A stretch of 64,000 nt of DNA from JBKECP01 sp047974765 (GTDB lineage Bacteria > Pseudomonadota > Gammaproteobacteria > Pseudomonadales > Halieaceae). Under the pieces are notes generated by a model. That model made no database searches. It was not told the DNA's origin and saw only the letters and a program-made list of their open reading frames with translations. The stretch is from assembly GCA_047974765.1 (NCBI GenBank), contig JBKECP010000045.1, forward strand, positions 7,877 through 71,876. Direction: 5' to 3'. Positions within the stretch are counted from its first letter, which is position 1; the number at the start of each line of letters is the position of its first letter. A program made the position numbers and the translations under genes. Of the stretch, positions 53,859 to 61,246 are shown piece after piece.

Positions 53859-56207
53859 ATGCAGTCTGAAAACAATCAAGGCTGCCCTGTGTTCTACCGG
53901 TTTTTTATTCTCCTGCTATTGATGCAGGCCAGTGCGGCCATGGCCGCCACAAATACGATGACGCATTCCACAACCCGCGGCGCCTTTATCGGCGGTGAAA
54001 GCTGTCGCAGCTGCCATCAGGCCGAGTTCAAGGCCTGGCAGGGCTCCCACCACGATCTGGCCATGCAGCTGCCCACGGCAGATACCGTGCTTGGCGATTT
54101 CAACAAGGCGAAGTTTCAATACAACGGTATCACCACCACTTTTTTCCAGCGTGATGGACGCTATTTTGTACACACCGACGGTGAAGACGGCACATTGCAG
54201 GATTTTCCCGTCAGCTATGTTTTTGGAGTTTATCCCTTACAACAGTATCTACTGCCTCTCGACAGAGGACGATTACAGGCATTGAGTATTGCCTGGGACA
54301 GCCGTCCGCAGGCAGAAGGTGGCCAGCGCTGGTTTCACCTCTACCCGGATGATGTGATTGACTACAAAGACCCACTGCACTGGACCGGCCCCTACCAAAA
54401 CTGGAACACCCGTTGCGCCGAGTGTCACAGTACGGATTTACAAAAGAACTATCACGCCACCAAACGTAGTTTTTCAACGGTTTTCAGCGAAGTTAATGTG
54501 AGCTGCGAAGCCTGCCACGGTCCCGGTGAAAAGCACCGGCAACTGGCACTCACCGACAAGCTCAAAAGCGTTAGCAATGGCGGCTTTGATGTTCTGCTGG
54601 CCCAGCGTGGGCAATGGCATTTTTCAGAAGGTGCCAGTATCGCCCGGCGAATGTCACCGCTTGACAACAATAGCCAGATTGACACCTGTGGTCGCTGTCA
54701 CGCTCGCCGCGGCACTCTCGGCAGCTACCATCCAGGCCGCCCACTAACCGACACCCATCGCCTCGCCCTGCCACAGGAACCGCTCTACTATCCCGATGGA
54801 CAGATCCGCGATGAAGTCTACGTTTACGGTTCATTCATTCAAAGCAAGATGCATCAGGCAGGCGTGGTCTGTAGCAACTGCCACGAACCTCACAGTCTGC
54901 AATTGCGGGCCGAAGGTAACGGCGTCTGTGCCCAGTGTCATCAACCCGCCACCTACGACAGCCCCAAACACCATCATCACAACGCCAACAGCAGCGGCGC
55001 CCGGTGCGCCAACTGCCATATGCCCGAAACCACCTACATGGTAGTTGACCCACGCCGTGACCACAGCATGCGTATTCCACGGCCCGACCTGAGCCTGACC
55101 ACAGGTAGCCCCAACGCCTGCACTGGCTGCCATACAGATCAAAACAGCGAATGGGCGCTGGCCGCACTGAACAACTGGGGCGTACACTTCAGTGATAGCG
55201 CCAGCCATCCCGCGCGCGCTTTTACTGCCGCAGCGAATGGCGACAACCGCGCTCTTCCCCGTCTGGCAGAACTGGCCGCCGATGGCACAGCAGCTCCCAT
55301 CTGGCGTGCCACAGCAATGAACGCACTGGGCCAGCAGGCCAGTCAGGATGCACTCCAGCTTGCCGCCAAGCTGTTACAAAGCGACGAACCCCTGCTGCGC
55401 ATCAGCGCTATTGGTTCCCTCGACTGGCTGCCAATAGCCCGCCGTTACCTGATGCTACGGCCCTTTATTAATGACGACAATACCTCCGTGCGCATGGCTG
55501 TAGCCGAATCGCTGGCAGAAATGCCACTGGAGCAGTTGCCACAGGCTGCCACTGACAATCTGGTGGGGCTCTTCCACGAATACCAGAATATCGCCCGTGA
55601 ACACGCCGATATGCCCGGTTCACAGATGCAGCTGGGGGTATTTTTAAGTGCTCGCGGCGATTTGCCCGGCGCTGAGCGGGCCTACCGGGAGGCACTGACG
55701 CTCAACTCGCAGCTCATCGCTGCCCACCTGAATCTGGCTGACCTGCTGCGTGCCCAGCAGCGCGATGATGAAGCGCGACAATTGCTACAAACAGCACTGG
55801 CCATTGCACCCGATAACGGCAATGTGTTGCACGCACTTGGATTACTGGAAATGCGCGGTGGCGACCGAACAAAAGCTCTCGATTATCTGCAACAAGCGGC
55901 ACAGCTGGAACAGGCGGGCAGTCGTCACCGTTATGTCTATGCTATCGCACTGCACGATCTGGGCCAGCCACAGGAAGCTCTGCAGCAGCTGGACGCATTG
56001 CGCCGACAGCTACCGCATAATCCGGAGATATTGATGGCGCTGATTAACTACTATGAAGAAACAGGCAATTACCACAAAGCGCTTGCTCACCTGGATACAC
56101 TCATGAAACTACAGCCAAAAAATCCAAACCTGCGCCCCTTGCAGCAGCGTTTACAAGCTGCCACCAGCCAACAGAGGCCCATAGGGCCACTGCGGCTGAA
56201 TAAATAG
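53859..56207 (+). CDS. Octahaem c-type cytochrome with HEAT and TPR repeats
   Basis: 782 residues. Signal peptide (FFILLLLMQASAAMA). Eight CXXCH haem sites: CRSCH, CAECH, CEACH, CGRCH, CSNCH, CAQCH, CANCH and CTGCH, in residues 45-430. Then HEAT-like helices (about 455-580) and four or so TPR repeats (about 595-770). Cytochrome domains of this kind are related to cytochrome c554/NrfA-like and multihaem nitrite-type scaffolds, often fused to TPR in planctomycetes and proteobacteria, with no settled function. Periplasmic electron carrier or enzyme. Probably expressed with the two upstream genes. Confidence 0.88.
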   Translation: MQSENNQGCPVFYRFFILLLLMQASAAMAATNTMTHSTTRGAFIGGESCRSCHQAEFKAWQGSHHDLAMQLPTADTVLGDFNKAKFQYNGITTTFFQRDGRYFVHTDGEDGTLQDFPVSYVFGVYPLQQYLLPLDRGRLQALSIAWDSRPQAEGGQRWFHLYPDDVIDYKDPLHWTGPYQNWNTRCAECHSTDLQKNYHATKRSFSTVFSEVNVSCEACHGPGEKHRQLALTDKLKSVSNGGFDVLLAQRGQWHFSEGASIARRMSPLDNNSQIDTCGRCHARRGTLGSYHPGRPLTDTHRLALPQEPLYYPDGQIRDEVYVYGSFIQSKMHQAGVVCSNCHEPHSLQLRAEGNGVCAQCHQPATYDSPKHHHHNANSSGARCANCHMPETTYMVVDPRRDHSMRIPRPDLSLTTGSPNACTGCHTDQNSEWALAALNNWGVHFSDSASHPARAFTAAANGDNRALPRLAELAADGTAAPIWRATAMNALGQQASQDALQLAAKLLQSDEPLLRISAIGSLDWLPIARRYLMLRPFINDDNTSVRMAVAESLAEMPLEQLPQAATDNLVGLFHEYQNIAREHADMPGSQMQLGVFLSARGDLPGAERAYREALTLNSQLIAAHLNLADLLRAQQRDDEARQLLQTALAIAPDNGNVLHALGLLEMRGGDRTKALDYLQQAAQLEQAGSRHRYVYAIALHDLGQPQEALQQLDALRRQLPHNPEILMALINYYEETGNYHKALAHLDTLMKLQPKNPNLRPLQQRLQAATSQQRPIGPLRLNK

Positions 56208-56255
56208 CCTCACCTCAAACCCGGTTTTTCGGTTGGCTGAATTACTTAGACCGAA

Positions 56256-56858
56256 TCAATCGGGTGAGGCAACTTTAAACAACAGGTGGAAGGTAATTGG
56301 TACAACTGTATCAATACTCTTCAGGCCAGCCACCTCCTGCAATTTGGCAACTCCTGCCAGCAAACCAAAGTCACTGACATTAAGCAGGACGGCCCGCGAA
56401 CTAACCACCCGCAAATGGCCACTGCTGTCAGTAGCCACCATTACTGGCGCAGTAATATCCGCCTGTTGGCCATGCAAAGACAGCACGAGTTGAATTTCAG
56501 TGCTAATTACTGCGCCAGGTTCCAGTGCCGCCAGTAATTCAGGAGCTACCTTGCCGGTAATAGTGGCTGCCGGAAAACTATCTGTTTCAAAAAACAGGCT
56601 GCGCATACGTTCATCGCGCAAATCAATATTGGTAGTCACACTGGCCAGATCAACCGTCAAATCAATCTGTCCCTCTTTACTGATATACCCCACCAGAGAC
56701 TGGAAGCCATTCATTTCCGCCACAGCATTGTTTTTGACGGAAACATAATTCAGTTCAGAATGTGTACTGTCGAGATCCCACTGGGCACTGGCCGTTGTCG
56801 TTATTGCCGATAAGCCCAATACAGCCAGCCAACCTGCAAAGTATTTTTTTGATGTCAT
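56256..56858 (-). CDS. YceI-family periplasmic lipid-binding protein
   Basis: 200 residues. Signal peptide to about residue 25 (TTTASAQ), then a lipocalin-like YceI domain: WDLDSTHSELNYVSVKN, FETDSFPAATITGKV and FGLLAGVAKLQEVAGLKS. YceI proteins bind polyisoprenoid or amphiphilic molecules. It is convergent with the cytochrome gene (49 bp). Confidence 0.9.
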   Translation of the reverse strand: MTSKKYFAGWLAVLGLSAITTTASAQWDLDSTHSELNYVSVKNNAVAEMNGFQSLVGYISKEGQIDLTVDLASVTTNIDLRDERMRSLFFETDSFPAATITGKVAPELLAALEPGAVISTEIQLVLSLHGQQADITAPVMVATDSSGHLRVVSSRAVLLNVSDFGLLAGVAKLQEVAGLKSIDTVVPITFHLLFKVASPD

Positions 56859-57034
56859 TCGTCGCTCCCGCTACCTGATAAAAGATGTGATAAAAAACAG
56901 CTATAAGATTTCACTTTAGCACGGATAAAAAGACTATCAGCCTTTATTTTTATTGGGCCAATATCAGATGGGCGATGTACAGGCTCGCTCTGAATACGCG
57001 AGTCAGTGCTGGCTTTTCTGCCAGGGCGCTGGAT

Positions 57035-57199
57035 TCATCTCAGGGCGGCAATCAATCGAAAAACCGTAATTTTCAAAAAGGAATAGATCAGCGGTAACCC
57101 CCCCATATAGCGATAAGCCATTTTCAGACCCACCGAACGGTTCATGAAAAGGCAGGCATCAAAGGAATAACCTGTATGCAAATGGGTAGTAGCATCCAT
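57035..57199 (-). CDS. Possible small protein, 54 residues
   Basis: An open frame MDATTHLHTGYSFDACLF to IAALR, with hydrophobic segment GLPLIYSFLKITVFRLIAAL at the end, below the size most gene callers accept. No homologue is recognised and no clear ribosome site is seen. It lies in the otherwise empty 554-bp gap between the YceI and GFA genes. It could be a real small membrane protein, the end of a lost gene, or chance. Confidence 0.35.
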   Translation of the reverse strand: MDATTHLHTGYSFDACLFMNRSVGLKMAYRYMGGLPLIYSFLKITVFRLIAALR

Positions 57200-57412
57200 G
57201 TTCTGTGCCACACCATTGCCACGTTCACACTATGGCCACACTATGCGGGTACTCAACAAACAGCCAAATTAATGGCTTTATCTCTTTTTATTGTTCTCAA
57301 ATAAAAACAATATGGCATTTTTATAAAATATTGGACGCCAAGCATAATCAGGTCTACGCTTGATTCAGCAAAAGCAACACACATAACAATCAGCCAGGCC
57401 CGAGGAATAATC

Positions 57413-57853
57413 ATGACACACAAACATAAAGGTGGCTGCGCCCACCACCAAAGCTATTCCGACCACTCACCTATCGATAACCACACCTGCCATTGTTCAG
57501 TATGCAAGCGCGTTACCAATCAACCCGCCAGTCATGTCGTATTTTTCAAGCATGCGGATCTAAACGTCAGCAATGCCGACAGTCTGAAACGCATACCTTT
57601 TAATGATCAAAATCCTGATGGGCCGCTGGAATTGTGTGTCTGTGAAGACTGCGGCAGCCCCATCATGCTGGATGACAAACAAAAACGTATTCGGGTTGTT
57701 GTGCCAAACCTTATGGGCTATGAGGCAAATAATTTACCGCTGGCCACCTACCACGCCTTTTACGACCCGGACACCGGCGAACCAAAACCAAATGATGGCC
57801 TCCCGGTATACGAAGGTCTTCGCCCGGACTTCGTCTGGCCACAGGGATCCTGA
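57413..57853 (+). CDS. GFA-domain (glutathione-dependent formaldehyde-activating fold) protein
   Basis: 146 residues. Zinc-binding cysteines in HTCHCSVCKRVTN and CEDCGSPI follow the GFA/CENP-V pattern (C-x-C-x2-C ... C-x2-C); the usual N-terminal GxCxCG part is altered to GGCAHHQSYS, losing one pair. Function unknown (many members do not act on formaldehyde). It is monocistronic. The start ATG 57413 has GAGGAA at 10 bp. Confidence 0.85.
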   Translation: MTHKHKGGCAHHQSYSDHSPIDNHTCHCSVCKRVTNQPASHVVFFKHADLNVSNADSLKRIPFNDQNPDGPLELCVCEDCGSPIMLDDKQKRIRVVVPNLMGYEANNLPLATYHAFYDPDTGEPKPNDGLPVYEGLRPDFVWPQGS

Positions 57854-57914
57854 ACACGACTCTCAAATACGGCTCGTATTTTGAATCACCTTGATCAGAT
57901 GATCCAGGCATCGT

Positions 57915-57948
57915 ACTGATACAGGGTACTATTGTCCGCTGTATCAGT
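57915..57948. promoter_or_regulatory. Perfect 10-bp inverted repeat of unknown role
   Basis: ACTGATACAG, 14-base spacer, CTGTATCAGT, 62 bp after the GFA gene. No T-run follows, so it may be a regulator site or an RNA hairpin at the 3' end. The rest of 57854-58183 has no gene that I can support. Confidence 0.4.
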
Positions 57949-58183
57949 GCTCACAAGTTGCTGCGGACTGAAGACAGACTCAGATTGAGGCGGATGGGGA
58001 CGAGAGTTACACTCACTCTTAAACCCATTAAATTGTGCTGGTCTGAAAAAGCAGCTGCATGTTGAAAAGCCAAACTCCCCAAAATACAATTTATGACTGG
58101 AACTTTCTTTTCTATCAACCCTTAGATAAAGTCTGCCTATATCAACACAACTTTTGTTTTTTCATAAATTGACAATTAACAAT

Positions 58184-58696
58184 ATGAGCGAGAAAAAAAC
58201 ATTTAGCTTTAGTAAAGGTTATTCCTTTTTATTTGAGGAAGAAGGAAATACCATTGAGGCTTGGTTTAGTGCATTTTCAGGCCTTGAAAAAGTATACGTG
58301 AACGGAAATCTGGTCTGCCGCCAGAGAAGCTACTCTACTGACTCAAGCAACAGCTTTTGCGTTGGTCCCAGCAAATATACAACAAATCTTAATACAACAA
58401 GCCTGTTAAAAGGTCCCTTTGTTTGCACCCTGATTAAAAATGGTAAACCCTATAAGCAACAGAAGCTGATTTTCCCAAAAAAAGGGTTATCTTCAAAATG
58501 GATTTTATTTTTTATCATTTTTAGTGGAATTTTCGGATTTACTCATTCATATTGGAAATTATCCAACGAATTTATTTATATTTTTATCATTCTGCTATCT
58601 GCGATATTTTTTGTTTATTACATTATTCACCACAAAGATGTATGGCCGCTGATTAAAAATGAAGAAATTATTGCCGAACCTGACAGCGAATCATAA
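58184..58696 (+). CDS. AT-rich orphan membrane protein
   Basis: About 170 residues. An N-terminal soluble beta-rich part (1-105; VYVNGNLVCRQRS) and two membrane segments (WILFFIIFSGIFGF and IYIFIILLSAIFFVYYII), then a short acidic tail. I do not recognise the family. The coding region is very AT-rich (13 of 60 bases are G/C at 58501-58560, versus about half in the surrounding genome), which points to horizontal transfer. ATG 58184 is used; the frame is open from 58154. Confidence 0.7.
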   Translation: MSEKKTFSFSKGYSFLFEEEGNTIEAWFSAFSGLEKVYVNGNLVCRQRSYSTDSSNSFCVGPSKYTTNLNTTSLLKGPFVCTLIKNGKPYKQQKLIFPKKGLSSKWILFFIIFSGIFGFTHSYWKLSNEFIYIFIILLSAIFFVYYIIHHKDVWPLIKNEEIIAEPDSES

Positions 58697-58768
58697 TTGC
58701 CTACGAGCCATAGTCGCCTGAATTAGCAACAGCAAGCTCAAACCTTATACAGAGCATAATCGAAGACT

Positions 58769-58876
58769 GTGAAATTTCAGTGCACATGTTGCGACAAGAT
58801 TATTGAAGGCATCACCATTGAATACGTTACAACTATTTATGCCAACAGGATGCACAGCAAAAAATCACATAAATAA
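58769..58876 (+). CDS. Possible 35-residue Cys-rich peptide or gene fragment
   Basis: GTG frame VKFQCTCCDKIIEGI to KKSHK-stop. The start resembles the N-terminal zinc-ribbon of DUF2199-like proteins (C-x-C-C), so it may be the remnant of such a gene. Within an AT-rich patch; no ribosome site is convincing. Confidence 0.3.
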   Translation: MKFQCTCCDKIIEGITIEYVTTIYANRMHSKKSHK

Positions 58877-59263
58877 ATGCAGGCAGGATCGCTGGCACTA
58901 AAAGGAAAAATCCAGAGCTTGCTTGAACCCACCGGAACCGGACAATAGCCTTGTTACCTCAATACATGCCTCAGGTCTGAATTTTCTTACGCGTATTTTT
59001 GCTGTTGAGCAGGGACCTGCCACCTCCCTGTTCGAATCGCAGCCCCTACGCCGGGGTGTGACCTATCACATACTGGCTGAGTGCGGCCCGTCGCTGTTGG
59101 CACCGCCGGACATTCTGTGCGTACAAAATAACAGGGGTAGGGGTGCGGTAACTGCCCACACAATAACAGCATCTTGCCCTTCAGCAGGGGACGACCTTTT
59201 TGGTATCCTTCGAGCCTTTTTTAATAACCACGAAGGCCCACCACGCGGCCAAAGGTAAAGCCC
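58877..59263. other. Intergenic region upstream of ilvD
   Basis: About 390 bp with no supported gene. The composition returns from AT-rich to normal here. It holds the ilvD ribosome site (AAAGG at 59251) and possibly its promoter; a TTCGAATC at 59033 resembles a tRNA T-loop but no tRNA fold was found. Confidence 0.5.
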
Positions 59264-61108
59264 ATGCCCGACTATCGCTCGAAAACCTCCACTGCTGGTC
59301 GCAATATGGCCGGTGCCCGCGCCCTTTGGCGCGCCACCGGCATGAAAGATGAGGATTTCAAAAAACCGATTATCGCTGTGGTCAATTCCTTTACCCAGTT
59401 CGTTCCCGGCCACGTTCATCTGAAAGACATGGGCCAGCTGGTAGCGCGTGAAATCGAGGCCGCCGACGGCGTGGCCAAGGAATTCAACACCATCGCCGTC
59501 GACGACGGCATCGCCATGGGCCACGACGGCATGCTCTACAGCCTGCCCAGCCGCGACCTGATCGCTGACTCCGTCGAATATATGGTTAACGCCCACTGTG
59601 CCGACGCCATGGTCTGCATCTCCAACTGCGACAAAATCACCCCCGGCATGCTCAACGCCGCCATGCGCCTGAACATTCCGGTGGTGTTCGTATCCGGCGG
59701 GCCGATGGAAGCGGGCAAAACCAGGCTGTCGGAGCACAAGCTGGACCTGATCGACGCCATGGTGATCGCCGCCGACAACGATGCCTCCGACGAAAAAGTC
59801 ACTGAATTCGAGCGCTCCGCCTGCCCCACCTGCGGTTCCTGTTCCGGCATGTTCACCGCCAACTCGATGAACTGCCTGACCGAGGCGCTGGGCCTGTCGC
59901 TGCCGGGCAACGGCACCACCCTGGCCACCCACGCCGACCGCGAGCAGCTATTCAAGCGCTCCGGCCACCTGATCGTGGAACTCTGCCAGCGCTACTACGG
60001 CAAGGGCGACGCCTCCGTGCTGCCGCGCAATATCGGCAGCCGCGCCGCCTTTGAGAATGCGATGAGCCTGGATATCGCCATGGGCGGCTCCACCAACACC
60101 ATTCTGCACCTGCTGGCGGCCGCCCAGGAGGCGGAGCTGGACTTCAGCATGGCCGATATCGACCAGCTCTCGCGCAAGGTGCCGCAGCTGTGCAAGGTGG
60201 CGCCCAATACCCCCAAATACCACATCGAAGACGTCCACCGCGCCGGCGGCATCATGAGCATTCTGGGCGAGCTGGAGCGGGCCGGTCTGCTGCGCGGCGA
60301 TGTGCCCACCGTCCACAGCGACAGCCTGTCAGCGGCCATCAAACAGTGGGACATCACCCTCACCGATGATGCCGCAGTACATACCTTCTTCAGCGCCGGC
60401 CCCGCCGGCATCCCCACCCAGACCGCCTTCAGCCAGGACACCCGCTGGCCCAGCCTCGACCTCGACCGCGCAAACGGCTGCATCCGCCAGCTGGCCAACG
60501 CCTTCTCCCGCGAGGGCGGCCTTGCGGTGCTATTTGGCAACATTGCCGTCAACGGCTGCGTGGTCAAAACCTCCGGTGTCGATGAGAGCATCCTCAAATT
60601 CTCCGGCCCCGCCTATATCTGCGAAAGCCAGGAAGACGCCGTGGCCGACATCCTCGACGGCAAGGTAAAAGCCGGTGATGTAGTCATCATCCGCTACGAA
60701 GGCCCCCGCGGCGGCCCCGGCATGCAGGAAATGCTCTACCCCACCAGCTACCTGAAATCCAAAGGCCTGGGCAAGGCCTGCGCCCTGCTCACCGACGGCC
60801 GCTTCTCCGGCGGCACCTCCGGCCTGTCCATCGGCCACGCCTCACCCGAAGCCGCCGCCGGTGGCGCCATCGGCCTGGTTGAGCACGGCGACATGATCGA
60901 CATCGACATCCCCGGCCGCAGCATCAACGTGCGCATCAGCGACGAGGAACTCACCCACCGCCGCACCGCCATGGACGCCAAAGGCGAGCAGGCCTGGCAG
61001 CCAGCCAAAGCGCGCCCGCGCAAAGTCAGCGCCGCCCTCAAGGTCTACGCCAAAATGGCCACCAGCGCCGACCGGGGCGCAGTAAGGGATATATCCCTGC
61101 TGGATTGA
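59264..61108 (+). CDS. ilvD: Dihydroxy-acid dehydratase
   Basis: Iron-sulfur enzyme of valine, leucine and isoleucine synthesis. 614 residues against 616 in E. coli. Cys118 and Cys122 in VCISNCDK and Cys187/190/193 in CPTCGSC are the cluster-region cysteines; GGPMEAGKT, GGSTNTILHLLA and DGRFSGGTSGLSIGHASPEA are family signatures. ATG 59264 has AAAGG at 9 bp. The first 55-60 codons have ordinary composition and codon use for this window; from about 59440 on, third positions become almost all G or C. Confidence 0.95.
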   Translation: MPDYRSKTSTAGRNMAGARALWRATGMKDEDFKKPIIAVVNSFTQFVPGHVHLKDMGQLVAREIEAADGVAKEFNTIAVDDGIAMGHDGMLYSLPSRDLIADSVEYMVNAHCADAMVCISNCDKITPGMLNAAMRLNIPVVFVSGGPMEAGKTRLSEHKLDLIDAMVIAADNDASDEKVTEFERSACPTCGSCSGMFTANSMNCLTEALGLSLPGNGTTLATHADREQLFKRSGHLIVELCQRYYGKGDASVLPRNIGSRAAFENAMSLDIAMGGSTNTILHLLAAAQEAELDFSMADIDQLSRKVPQLCKVAPNTPKYHIEDVHRAGGIMSILGELERAGLLRGDVPTVHSDSLSAAIKQWDITLTDDAAVHTFFSAGPAGIPTQTAFSQDTRWPSLDLDRANGCIRQLANAFSREGGLAVLFGNIAVNGCVVKTSGVDESILKFSGPAYICESQEDAVADILDGKVKAGDVVIIRYEGPRGGPGMQEMLYPTSYLKSKGLGKACALLTDGRFSGGTSGLSIGHASPEAAAGGAIGLVEHGDMIDIDIPGRSINVRISDEELTHRRTAMDAKGEQAWQPAKARPRKVSAALKVYAKMATSADRGAVRDISLLD

Positions 61109-61246
61109 TTGTGCCCTGCTGCTAATGCCTGCCGGGCGAATGCCAATGTTTGTGAGCCGGGTTCCAGCCCGGTTCCGGCTTCTTTAGTACACTACCCCTG
61201 GCAATCGGGCTCCGGTAACTGAGCTGTAGCAATCAGGGATGGAAAT

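Noticed and set aside
57895..58089. Minus-strand frame of 64 codons with several Cys
   Set aside because: It crosses the inverted repeat at 57915, has no ribosome site and no recognisable fold.
59030..59075. tRNA-like TTCGAATC segment
   Set aside because: The flanking bases do not pair as a T-arm and no acceptor or anticodon arm could be drawn on either strand.
58923..59258. Plus-strand open frame of 111 codons upstream of ilvD
   Set aside because: No ribosome site, no domain pattern, and it covers the likely ilvD promoter; judged a chance frame.
60300..60668. Long open frames overlapping ilvD and hsdR on both strands
   Set aside because: They arise from the G/C-rich third codon positions of the real genes and show no domains.
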